A stretch of DNA of 21,254 nucleotides, from positions 1-21,254 of the forward strand of contig JAEYQF010000259.1 of assembly GCA_023410155.1 (NCBI GenBank). The letters run 5' to 3'. The notes beneath the pieces were generated by a model. The model did no database searches and was not told the DNA's origin. It saw only the letters and a list, made by a program, of their open reading frames with translations. Below are positions 1-7,034 of the stretch, piece after piece. Within the stretch, counting starts at the first letter, position 1. The number at the start of each line of letters is the position of its first letter. Position numbers and translations under genes: made by a program. Source of the stretch: Verrucomicrobiota bacterium (GTDB lineage: Bacteria > Verrucomicrobiota > Verrucomicrobiia > Opitutales > Opitutaceae).

Positions 1-783
1 GCGGCCGGTGACCTTGGCGAAGCGGTCCATCGTTTCCTGCACGATGGTTGGCAGCGCATCGTAGAACCGGTTGCCGGCTTCGCGGCCCTGGAAATACACG
101 TCGGGGTTTTGCGCGGTGCCGCGGACCGTCGGGCGATCGGGCGACATGGCGCGCGCACGGAAGGCGGCGATGTCGGACTCGTCGATCACGGCGCGCAGAT
201 CGTCGTCGGACAGCGGGACGATCTTGGCGACCTCGTGTGACGTGCGGAAGCCGTCGAAGAAATGGATGAACGGCACGCGCGCGCGGTAGCTGGCGGCGTG
301 GGCGACGAGCGCGAGGTCCTGCGCCTCTTGGGGAGAATTGCTGCAGAGCAGCGCGCAACCGGTCTGGCGGCAGGCCATGACATCCTGGTGATCGCCGAAG
401 ATCGAGAGACCCTGCGCCGCAAGCGCGCGAGCGCTGACGTGCAACGTCAACGGAAGGAGTTCGCCCGCAATCTTGTAGAGATTGGGGATCATCAGCAGCA
501 GGCCCTGCGAGGCCGTGAAGGTCGTCGTGAGTGCGCCGCCGAGGAGTCCGCCGTGCACGGCGCCCGCGACGCCGCCTTCCGACTGGAGTTGCGTAACGCG
601 CGGGACCTCGCCCCAGAGGTTTTTCTTCCCGGCGGCGGCCCATTCGTCGCACGATTCTGCCATCGGCGAAGACGGGGTGATCGGGTAGATCGCGATCAGT
701 TCGTTGAGGCGGTAGGCGACGGAAGCGACTGCTTCGTTAGCGTCGCAGATGGAGAAAGCGGGTTTGCGGCCGGTGGAATTCAT
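1..783 (-). CDS. nifJ: Pyruvate:ferredoxin (flavodoxin) oxidoreductase, N-terminal part (cut by window edge)
   Basis: The frame is open from an ATG at 783 to the window edge, giving the first 261 residues of a protein that is usually about 1200 residues long. PFOR oxidises pyruvate with CoA to acetyl-CoA and CO2 and passes the electrons to ferredoxin or flavodoxin, in the cytoplasm. The pyrimidine-binding TPP domain is visible: YPITPSS at 33-39, QSEGG with Glu69, and an SARAL stretch with Arg119. These match Thr31, Glu64 and Arg114 of the well-studied Desulfovibrio africanus enzyme with a constant offset of five, so the active-site residues in this part are intact. The downstream domain linker (GREAGNRFYDALP) is also typical. 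No Shine-Dalgarno precedes the start. Its presence suggests an anaerobic or facultative lifestyle. A related 2-oxoacid oxidoreductase is the only real alternative. Confidence 0.95.
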   Translation of the reverse strand, partial: MNSTGRKPAFSICDANEAVASVAYRLNELIAIYPITPSSPMAESCDEWAAAGKKNLWGEVPRVTQLQSEGGVAGAVHGGLLGGALTTTFTASQGLLLMIPNLYKIAGELLPLTLHVSARALAAQGLSIFGDHQDVMACRQTGCALLCSNSPQEAQDLALVAHAASYRARVPFIHFFDGFRTSHEVAKIVPLSDDDLRAVIDESDIAAFRARAMSPDRPTVRGTAQNPDVYFQGREAGNRFYDALPTIVQETMDRFAKVTGR

Positions 784-918
784 GACGTGGCGGCCGTATC
801 CCGGACGGGTTTGGGCCGAGCATCATCATGGCAACAGTTGCCCGATCCGGCTGCGCATGGGTTGTTATTGCGCACGCAGAAGTTGGCCGGATGCGTGCGA
901 GCTTCTACTAGGGAGCGC

Positions 919-948
919 AAAAAAGGCGCGGAACGAAACGTCCGCGCC
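919..948 (-). terminator. Rho-independent terminator after dapL
   Basis: Read on the minus strand, a perfect 8-bp GC-rich stem (arms 941-948 and 925-932) with an 8-nt loop is followed directly by six T residues (919-924). It lies 36 bp after the dapL stop and upstream of the PFOR gene on the same strand, so it should separate the two transcripts. Confidence 0.85.
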
Positions 949-983
949 CTCGGGGGCAAAGCCGTGAGATGAGGCGCGACCGT

Positions 984-2207
984 TTACTTCAGCGCCGCGG
1001 CGATCCGGGCGAGCGCCTGCTCAACGTTTTCGCGCGAGTTGAAGGCGCTGATGCGCACGTGGCCTTCGCCGCACTTGCCGAAGCCGGCGCCAGGCGTGCA
1101 GACGACTTGGGCCTTGTTGAGCAAGAGATCGAAAAACTCCCACGAATCGCGGCCGACGTTGACCCAGATGTAGGGCGCGTTGTCGCCGCCGATGCACGAG
1201 AAACCGAGCTTCTGCATCGCGGCGCGGATGAGCGCGGCGTTGCCGAGGTAAAAATCGGTGAGCGCCTTCGTCTGCGCCTTGCCGGTTTCGGTGTAGATCG
1301 CGGCGGCGGCTTTCTGGATCGGGTAGGCGACGCCGTTGAACTTGGTCGTGTGGCGGCGAGTCCAGAGTGCGTGGACCGAATGCGCGTTGCCCGCGGCGTC
1401 GTAGGCCTGGAGCGACTTCGGCACGATGGTGTAGGCGCAGCGCGTGCCAGTGAAGCCAGCGATCTTCGAATAGCTGCGGAACTCGATCGCGACCTCGCGC
1501 GCGCCCTCGATCTCGTAGATGCTGTGGGGGATCTTCGGATCGCGGATGTAGGCCTCGTAGGCGGCGTCGAAGAGGATGATCGCCTTGTGCTCCTTCGCGT
1601 AGGCGACCCAGGCGGCGAGCTGCTCCCTCGTGGCGACCGCGCCGGTCGGGTTGTTGGGGAAGCAGAGGTAAATGAGGTCGGTCGCGACCCCCGGGATCGC
1701 GGGCACGTAGCCGTTGGCGGGGGTGGAATCGAGATAGGTGATCCCTGCGTAGCGGCCATCGACATTGGCGCCGGTGCGGCCGGCCATCACGTTGGTGTCC
1801 ACATAAACTGGATACACCGGATCGGGAATCGCGAGGCGAAGATCCTGGGAAAAGATTTCCTGGATGTTGCCGCAGTCGCATTTCGAGCCGTCGGACACAA
1901 AGACCTCGTCGGCCTCGATGGCGCAGCCGCGCGCCACGAAATCGTGCTGCGCGACGGCTTCGCGCAGAAAGGCGTAGCCCTGCTCGGGGCCGTAGCCTTT
2001 GAACGTCGCGCGTTTCGCCATCTCGTCGGTCGCGGCATGGAGCGCATCGACGCACACCTGCGGGAGCGGTTCGGTCACATCGCCGATGCCGAGGCGGATG
2101 ACCGGCTTGTCGGGATTGGCGGCGACGAAGGCGTTCACGCGTTTGGCGATGTCGCTGAACAGGTAGGAGGCCTTGAGCTTGGTGTAGTTCTCGTTGATGC
2201 GAATCAT
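984..2207 (-). CDS. dapL: LL-diaminopimelate aminotransferase
   Basis: This 407-residue protein is a PLP-dependent class I/II aminotransferase that converts tetrahydrodipicolinate directly to LL-diaminopimelate, using glutamate as amino donor, for lysine and peptidoglycan synthesis. The N-terminus (INENYTKLKASYLFSDIAKR) and the RLGIGDVTEPLP and KGYGPEQGY segments are characteristic of DapL. Fold-type I PLP residues are present: FPNNPTG at 183-189, Asp214 in ILFDAAYEAY, and the Schiff-base Lys248 in EFRSYSKIAGFTGTRCAY. Length is normal for the family. DapL is typical of plants, Chlamydiae and Verrucomicrobiota, among others. The gene is transcribed away from the panC-like gene across a 110-bp gap, and ends before a clear terminator. 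The ATG at 2207 has no Shine-Dalgarno but fits the family N-terminus exactly. Confidence 0.97.
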   Translation of the reverse strand: MIRINENYTKLKASYLFSDIAKRVNAFVAANPDKPVIRLGIGDVTEPLPQVCVDALHAATDEMAKRATFKGYGPEQGYAFLREAVAQHDFVARGCAIEADEVFVSDGSKCDCGNIQEIFSQDLRLAIPDPVYPVYVDTNVMAGRTGANVDGRYAGITYLDSTPANGYVPAIPGVATDLIYLCFPNNPTGAVATREQLAAWVAYAKEHKAIILFDAAYEAYIRDPKIPHSIYEIEGAREVAIEFRSYSKIAGFTGTRCAYTIVPKSLQAYDAAGNAHSVHALWTRRHTTKFNGVAYPIQKAAAAIYTETGKAQTKALTDFYLGNAALIRAAMQKLGFSCIGGDNAPYIWVNVGRDSWEFFDLLLNKAQVVCTPGAGFGKCGEGHVRISAFNSRENVEQALARIAAALK

Positions 2208-2317
2208 GGCGATGGTGTGCGGCGAAAAGAGAGGCTGCCCCCAGCGGGCAAAAACTTGAACAAACGGGCCGCACCACGTTAGTTCAAGCCCGACGTTGCC
2301 CCGTCCTGCTGCGCCCC

Positions 2318-3157
2318 ATGCAAAAAATCACCACTGTTGCGGAGATGCGGTCGCTGACGACCGAACTGAAGAAAGCCGGGAAAAAGATCGCGCTCGTCGC
2401 CACGCAGGGCGCGTTGCACGTCGGGCAGGAGGCGCTGATCCGGGCGGCCACTGCCCGCGCCGATGTCGTGATCGTGTCGATCTTCGTCAATCCGCTGCAG
2501 TTCGGCCGCAACGAGATCGTCACCAGTTACCCGCGGAGCCTGGACGCAGACCTGCAACTCTGCGAGGCCTGCGGCGCGCATGTGGCCTTCGCTCCCTCGG
2601 CCGATGAGATGTATCCACGCGGTTACTCGACGTTCATCACCGAAGAGGTGATTGCGAAGCCGCTCGACGGCGTGTCGCGCCCGGCGCATTTCCGCGGCAT
2701 CGCGACGATCACCGCGAAGTTGTTCAATCTGGTGCGGCCCGATTTCGCCTACTTCGGCGAAAAGACCGCGCAGCGCGCCGCCGTCATTCGAAAGATGGTC
2801 CACGATCTCCACATGGACGTAGAGATCGTGCTCGTGCCCACCGTGCGCGAGCCGGACGGACTCGCGGCCGGGGTGCGAAACCGTGAGTTCACTCCCAGCC
2901 AGCGTCAGGATGCGCTCTCGATCCATGCGGCGCTCGTCCGGGCCAAGGAAATGGTCGCGCAGGGCGTGCGCAGTCCGGACCGTCTGGTGGCCGAGGCCAC
3001 CCATATCCTGGGGCAGCGCCGCCGCGTGCGCGTCATCTATGTGTCGATTGTCGACCCGATGACGATGGAGCCGGCGCGCGAGATCGCGCCCGGAGTGATG
3101 ATGGTCGTGGCCGTGTGGGTCGACGAGATCCGGGTGCTCGACAACATGGTGCTGTGA
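2318..3157 (+). CDS. panC: PanC-like pantoate--beta-alanine ligase homologue with altered active site
   Basis: This 279-residue protein has the length and order of pantothenate synthetase, the cytoplasmic enzyme that joins pantoate and beta-alanine using ATP. Recognisable blocks are GALHVGQ (31-37), FVNPLQFGRNE (57-66), YPRSLDADL, SRPAHFRGIAT, KLFNLVRPDFAYFGEK and REPDGLA. Several residues normally fixed in PanC differ. The nucleotidyl-transfer motif HxGH reads H34-V-G-Q37, TMG before it is TQG, the block after FGEK is TAQR instead of DYQQ (the Asp is lost), and the SSRN block is GVRN. Phe57-Gly63 and Lys149 remain. It could be a diverged but working enzyme, a paralogue with another substrate, or an inactive relative. 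It begins an apparent plus-strand run with the DUF5069 and DTW genes. The start is preceded by CCCC, not by a Shine-Dalgarno sequence. Confidence 0.85.
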   Translation: MQKITTVAEMRSLTTELKKAGKKIALVATQGALHVGQEALIRAATARADVVIVSIFVNPLQFGRNEIVTSYPRSLDADLQLCEACGAHVAFAPSADEMYPRGYSTFITEEVIAKPLDGVSRPAHFRGIATITAKLFNLVRPDFAYFGEKTAQRAAVIRKMVHDLHMDVEIVLVPTVREPDGLAAGVRNREFTPSQRQDALSIHAALVRAKEMVAQGVRSPDRLVAEATHILGQRRRVRVIYVSIVDPMTMEPAREIAPGVMMVVAVWVDEIRVLDNMVL

Positions 3158-3212
3158 GCGGCGGCCGGATTTTCGCGCTCGCGCCAGTTCGCGAAGCGGC
3201 GAGCGTGTGGGC

Positions 3213-3656
3213 ATGAGCGAGTCTGTTTTGAAACTCCCCGCACCGCGCGAGAAACTCGCGGGCTGTATGTGGCTCCCGCGCATCGTGGCGAAGGCCCGAC
3301 TGCTCGTTGCGGGAAAACTGCCCGACGACTATGTCAAACGCTTTGGCCACGTCTCGGGCGTCGACGGTTACTTTCTGACGCATTTCCGTCTCACGCGGGA
3401 TGAAATTGTCGCCATGGCTTCGCAACCAGACGCCGAGATCGCGGGCTGGTTTGCCTCGCGAGCGGACGGCGGCGAAAAGCGCACCGCTGAGTGGAATCAC
3501 CTGGCGGTCAACCTCGGTCGCGCGGGCTTCCCGCTTGCGGAGCGTTTCCCGATTGCGAAGACCACGATCTACAAGCACGTCGCGCAGGATTCGCACGCGA
3601 CGATCTTCGAGTTGCTTGAGGCGGACGAAGGCATCGAGCCCTCGACGAGTTGTTGA
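3213..3656 (+). CDS. DUF5069 domain protein
   Basis: This 147-residue cytoplasmic protein resembles the DUF5069 family, whose function is unknown. The N-terminal block LPAPREKLAGCMWLPRIVAK (8-27) followed by KARLLVAGKLPDDY and a THFRLTRDEIVAMAS segment is the family pattern: a proline-led N-terminus, a LPR(I/L)xxKAR helix and a later helix-rich region. There is no signal peptide or membrane segment. The ATG at 3213 is preferred over a GTG six bases upstream because it is the stronger codon and adds nothing lost to the family alignment. It sits 55 bp after the PanC-like gene and 7 bp before the DTW gene, so the three may be cotranscribed. Confidence 0.75.
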   Translation: MSESVLKLPAPREKLAGCMWLPRIVAKARLLVAGKLPDDYVKRFGHVSGVDGYFLTHFRLTRDEIVAMASQPDAEIAGWFASRADGGEKRTAEWNHLAVNLGRAGFPLAERFPIAKTTIYKHVAQDSHATIFELLEADEGIEPSTSC

Positions 3657-3663
3657 TCCGCCG

Positions 3664-4335
3664 ATGGGCCGCAGCGTTGTCCTGAAGCCGAGCCGTCGCT
3701 GTGAGCGTTGCCAGCTGCCGCCGCGCTGGTGCGTCTGCGCGGGATGGTGCGAGGTTCCGTGTGCGCTCGGCGTCGACGTGCTCGTGCACAAGCGGGAGCA
3801 ATGGCGGCCGAGCAGCACGGGTAATCTTGTCGCCCGCACGCTCGGCGGGGCGAGACGTCACATCTGGACGCGGCAACAAACGCTTCGTCTGCCCGACGTG
3901 CAGCGCAGCGGCCGCGAAATGTGGATCCTGCATCCTAATGGGGAACCCTTGCCGACCGGCGCCGCACCTGAGCGCACACAGGTGGTGCTAATCGACGGCT
4001 CCTGGCGTGAATCGCTGGAAATGACGCGCGCCGTCGCGAGTTGGGGGCGGACCGTGAGCTTGCCGATGAGTGGCGAGAGCCGCTACTGGCTGCGCACGCA
4101 GCAGGAGGGCGCGCGATTCTCGACGGTGGAAGCGCTTCTTTTTGTCCTGCGCGCGATGGGGCTGGAAGAAACGCGCGCGGCGCTGGAGGCGCAGTTTGAA
4201 TTGCACGTGTATGCGAGCCTGCGCTCGCGTGGCGCCGCGGAGCGCGCAGAGGAGTTCTTGCAGACCTCGCCCATTCGCGAAGCGTTTCCCGCATTGCTCG
4301 CGCAACTGCACACCCGGCGCCCCCTCGAGAGGTGA
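3664..4335 (+). CDS. DTW domain protein, probable tRNA-uridine aminocarboxypropyltransferase
   Basis: This 223-residue protein carries the DTW signature. Family members such as E. coli TapT (YfiP) transfer the 3-amino-3-carboxypropyl group of S-adenosylmethionine to a uridine in tRNA (acp3U). A zinc-type cluster C13-x2-C16-x6-C23-x-C25 opens the protein, followed by H42-K-R-E45 and N54 in the expected HxxE...N order. The naming motif reads D111-G-S-W114, with Ser where Thr is usual, and ESRYWLR (138-144) matches the conserved SxxxR block. The ATG at 3664, 7 bp after the DUF5069 stop, puts the Cys cluster at the expected distance from the N-terminus. Upstream in-frame codons would run into the DUF5069 gene. 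The exact tRNA position modified cannot be told from sequence. Confidence 0.85.
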   Translation: MGRSVVLKPSRRCERCQLPPRWCVCAGWCEVPCALGVDVLVHKREQWRPSSTGNLVARTLGGARRHIWTRQQTLRLPDVQRSGREMWILHPNGEPLPTGAAPERTQVVLIDGSWRESLEMTRAVASWGRTVSLPMSGESRYWLRTQQEGARFSTVEALLFVLRAMGLEETRAALEAQFELHVYASLRSRGAAERAEEFLQTSPIREAFPALLAQLHTRRPLER

Positions 4336-4411
4336 GGCGAGAGAACCACCGGGGACACAGCGGCCAGAGGACTTCGCTCTGTGGTCTCTTTACCCATCGG
4401 GGTTGGGAAGA

Positions 4412-4543
4412 GGTCCCGAGTCGAACCACGTTGGGGACCGGGTCGCGGCAAGGTGCGGGCCGAATCGCGGCGAGGTGCGGACCGGGTCGAGCCACCGTGT
4501 GGCGTGGTTCGGGCTTGGAGGCGGCGCGAGTCGCGACATGATG
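4412..4543 (+). repeat. Tandem array A of a degenerate 22-bp repeat (six units)
   Basis: Six head-to-tail units of exactly 22 bp fill 132 bp (units begin at 4412, 4434, 4456, 4478, 4500, 4522). Positions 7-12 read GAGTCG, GGGTCG, GAATCG, GGGTCG, GGTTCG, GAGTCG, and most units end in (G)TG. The array lies between the DTW gene and the thioredoxin-like gene, in the direction of both. Since 22 is not a multiple of three it is unlikely to be coding. The same unit recurs in two other gaps (12205-12336 and 17294-17465). Confidence 0.85.
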
Positions 4544-4566
4544 CGGTCGCTTCCCCTTTCCCCGCT

Positions 4567-5223
4567 ATGAAACTCGCCGGCTTGTTTGGAGCTTTTCTCG
4601 CGATGGCTGTTTGCGCGGCCTCTGCGATCGAGATCGGAGATTCCTATGATCAGGTGATCGCCGAGCTGGGCGCACCGTCGGGGAAGCTCGAGTCGGGCGC
4701 GACGATGGTGCTGCACTACCCGGATTGCACGCTGCGGCTGAAGGACCGGAGGGTGACCATGATCGAACGAAAAAACGGTTCTGCGCCCGACGCGCCGCCG
4801 CGGTCCGCACCCGCGCCGAAGCCCAGGCAGGAAGCTGCTCCGGCGAGGGAAATCGAGCCGCGCTGGATTACCGATTTCGAGTCGGCACTGGCGGCTGGGC
4901 GTGAGCTCAATCGCAACGTGTTCGTGTTTTTCACCGGCTCGGATTGGTGCGGGTGGTGCATGCGGTTGAGGCGCGAGGTCTTGGATCAGCAGGAGTTCAT
5001 CCGCTATGCCGATGCGAATCTGGTGCTCGTGGAGATCGATTTTCCGCGGTCGTGGGAGCAGTCCCCAGAGCTGAAGGCGCAGAACGAAAAGCTGGCGCGC
5101 AAGTTCAAGGTGCGCGGCTTCCCGACCGTGCTGGTCTTCGGTCCGGACGGAAAACAGCGGGGCAAGCTGGGCTATCAGCCGGGCGGGCCCGGGCCGTTTG
5201 TAGGGCGATTGCAATCGCTGTAG
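4567..5223 (+). CDS. Exported thioredoxin-family protein
   Basis: This 218-residue protein starts with a signal peptide (about 1-20, cleavage likely after AASA), so it should act outside the cytoplasm. Residues 21-68 (IEIGDSYDQVIAELGAPSGK and on) look like a short lipoprotein-type SmpA/OmlA-like fold, with the G..xxVxxxLGxP pattern. A Pro/Ala-rich linker (72-98) leads into a thioredoxin domain (about 100-216) with the redox motif C128-G-W-C131 after FFTGSDW and the cis-proline P186 in RGFPTV. This is the thioredoxin_7/DsbD-gamma-like type found in many Verrucomicrobiota. It may reduce or isomerise disulfides of exported proteins; the partner is unknown. The ATG at 4567 is chosen because it gives the signal peptide. 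In-frame upstream codons translate the 22-bp repeats. Confidence 0.85.
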   Translation: MKLAGLFGAFLAMAVCAASAIEIGDSYDQVIAELGAPSGKLESGATMVLHYPDCTLRLKDRRVTMIERKNGSAPDAPPRSAPAPKPRQEAAPAREIEPRWITDFESALAAGRELNRNVFVFFTGSDWCGWCMRLRREVLDQQEFIRYADANLVLVEIDFPRSWEQSPELKAQNEKLARKFKVRGFPTVLVFGPDGKQRGKLGYQPGGPGPFVGRLQSL

Positions 5224-5290
5224 CGCGCGATGCTGACGGGCCCGGCGCCAACGCCCGGCTTGACGGATCGCGGACCTGACGGGGCGAAAA

Positions 5291-5311
5291 AACCGGGATA
5301 TTTTCCCGGGT
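5291..5311 (+). repeat. Short hairpin, copy 1 of a two-copy repeat
   Basis: Arms AACCGGGA and TCCCGGGT flank a 5-nt loop (TATTT). Six base pairs are continuous and one A/G mismatch is followed by an outer A-T pair. The identical arms, with the same mismatch, appear again at 20171-20191. There is no T tract, so a simple terminator is unlikely. Confidence 0.6.
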
Positions 5312-5410
5312 CCACGGGATTGCGTCGTGTCACCAGGGGCTGGATACAGGAGGAATCCCAGCTTTCCGCCGGCGGTCCAGCCCGCGGTGAGTCGTCAGCT
5401 TCAACTCCCC

Positions 5411-5896
5411 ATGCTCTTCGACCTTCACTCGACTCCGTCGCGGCCCTCCCTGGATCGTGCCGCCATCGCCAAGGCCACCCCCCGGGTGCAAAGTTCCGCA
5501 CGGTGGTTCTGGTGGATCGCAGGGCTCTCGGCGATCAACTCGCTGGTGGTCCACACGGGCGGTGGCGAGTTTACTTTCGTGCTGGGGCTGGCGGTGACGC
5601 AGATCGGGGATGCGGTGTTTCGGGAGACGCCAGCGTTCGCCCTGGTGTTCGACGCGTTGGCGCTCGGGTTTTTTGTCGCGATCGGGGCGATGGCGATCCG
5701 CGGACATCTCTGGGCGTTCGTCGTGGGCGGGGTCGTTTACCTGGCTGATGCGGCGGTGTTCGCGTTTTTCGGCGACTGGCTTCCCGTGGGGTTTCACGGT
5801 TACGCGCTCTATTGCATCTTCATCGGCGGGCAGGCGCTGCGCGAAGAGATCGCGGCCGCAAAGGCGTCGGTCGCAGGCGAGCCGCCGGTGATGTGA
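5411..5896 (+). CDS. Small multi-pass membrane protein of unknown function
   Basis: This 161-residue protein has four likely membrane segments: about 32-48 (WFWWIAGLSAINSLVV), 54-69, 75-96 (FALVFDALALGFFVAIGAMA) and 100-141, the last long enough to be two. The N-terminus of about 30 residues is polar and would be cytoplasmic. I do not recognise a named family or catalytic motif. The ATG at 5411 is preceded by CCCC, as at several other starts here; an upstream GTG would add residues from the gap. It converges with the transporter gene on the minus strand, 83 bp away. Confidence 0.75.
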   Translation: MLFDLHSTPSRPSLDRAAIAKATPRVQSSARWFWWIAGLSAINSLVVHTGGGEFTFVLGLAVTQIGDAVFRETPAFALVFDALALGFFVAIGAMAIRGHLWAFVVGGVVYLADAAVFAFFGDWLPVGFHGYALYCIFIGGQALREEIAAAKASVAGEPPVM

Positions 5897-5979
5897 GCGG
5901 AGCGAATCCGGTCTTGGGCCTGCCGGCGTAGCCGAGCTGCACCCCGCGGCCGGTGCGTTGGCGCTCGTGGTGCAGTCCC

Positions 5980-6912
5980 TTACTCCCGCCCGGGAAAGGT
6001 GGGGCGTGAGTCTTGCGCGTCGGGCGGCGCAGCGGCGGGGTGGGGCACACGATGGAGTTGCCAGGAGTTCCAGAGATTGTGCCAAAGCACGTAGAAGGTG
6101 GGACCGAGCGCCACGATGGGATTGGCATACGCAAGCGCGAGGTAGAGCGTGAACATCGTGTTCTTCTGCCCGAGGGCCTGGCTCGCCTCCCGGGGAAACT
6201 CGCGCCCGCCGATGCAGCGGCCGAGGGCAAAACTCGCGGCGCAGATCACGATCGAGACGGTGACGATTTTTAGGAGCACGCCGAGCGGCGCATCGGTTTG
6301 CGCGCGAAGAAACGCCGAGGCGTGAGCACAGATGACCATGATGGCGAACACCCACAGCGCGAAGGAGAGGTTGCGCAGGCGCACGGGCCATTGCGCCGCC
6401 GGCGGATGCAGCCGCCGCACGACGAAAGCCGCTGTCATCGGCACGAACACCACGAGGGTCACGCTGCCCAGCACCTGGCCGAAGGCGTGCAGATCGGCGC
6501 GTCCGAGCACCATGGGCAGCAACAAGGGAAGCAGGGCCGTGATGGAGAAGTTGGTGATGAGGAACGCTGCGACGACGTAGTCCACCCGTCCGCGCAGGAA
6601 ACCGATGATGACGGGCGCGGCGGTGGCCGTCGGCGTGATTCCGGTGAAAAAGGCTGCGAGCGCGACCTCGCGGCCGCCCATCGCCCACCCGAGCCCCCAG
6701 GCGGCGAAGCCAATCCCGATGTTGGCGAGCAAGAGCCACGCATGACTGCGGTGCAGCGCCGCGCGCGACCAGCGGGTTTGCAGAAACACGAGGAAGAGCA
6801 TCGCCATCACGAACCACCGCACCGCGCCGGTGAGCGCGTCGAGCTGGGGCAGCAGCGCACCCGCCACGATGGCGGCGAGGATTGAGCAGGTGCGGGCGAG
6901 ACCGGAGGGCAT
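5980..6912 (-). CDS. Bile acid:sodium symporter (BASS/SBF) family transporter
   Basis: This 310-residue inner-membrane protein has roughly nine or ten hydrophobic segments and no signal peptide. BASS-type features include the GITPTATAAPVIIGFLRG stretch (about 91-108), similar to the TAPxx sodium/substrate-site segment of this superfamily, and the FLITNFSITALLPLLLP helix after it. A later segment, SQALGQKNTMFTLYLALAY, matches the E..xQN conserved helix. Related proteins move organic anions with sodium; the substrate here cannot be assigned. The ATG at 6912 is chosen because further upstream in-frame codons would overlap the divergent gene at 7035 and add a charged, non-membrane tail. The C-terminal 25 residues are Pro/Ala-rich and hydrophilic. 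Confidence 0.8.
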   Translation of the reverse strand: MPSGLARTCSILAAIVAGALLPQLDALTGAVRWFVMAMLFLVFLQTRWSRAALHRSHAWLLLANIGIGFAAWGLGWAMGGREVALAAFFTGITPTATAAPVIIGFLRGRVDYVVAAFLITNFSITALLPLLLPMVLGRADLHAFGQVLGSVTLVVFVPMTAAFVVRRLHPPAAQWPVRLRNLSFALWVFAIMVICAHASAFLRAQTDAPLGVLLKIVTVSIVICAASFALGRCIGGREFPREASQALGQKNTMFTLYLALAYANPIVALGPTFYVLWHNLWNSWQLHRVPHPAAAPPDAQDSRPTFPGRE

Positions 6913-7034
6913 TGGGTCCAGGAGTTTCGCGCGGGTGCGCAGAGGCTGACCAGCGCGAACTCCGGGATCGCGATCCGACGCTTGCCGCAACTTAACTTGG
7001 CGCGGATCGTCCGGCTGCTCCCCCCACTCATCCC

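Noticed and set aside
969..2282. Long plus-strand frame of 437 codons opposite dapL
   Set aside because: It is the antisense shadow of a well-supported gene; GC-rich codon use keeps several frames open, and its product matches no family.
2318..3157. Frameshift or pseudogene explanation for the altered PanC motifs
   Set aside because: The frame is intact over the normal length and all other PanC blocks are in register, so the changes are substitutions rather than a shifted frame.
4412..4543. 22-bp arrays considered as CRISPR
   Set aside because: Units are contiguous, degenerate and short, with no spacers and no cas genes in the window.
5938..5975. Hairpin with 7-bp arms between convergent genes, considered as a terminator
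   Set aside because: The loop is long (24 nt) and no T tract follows on either strand.
5330..6817. Minus-strand frame of 495 codons across the transporter and the small membrane gene
   Set aside because: It is out of frame with the transporter and reads through two better-supported genes; the translation is Arg/Pro-rich without a domain.
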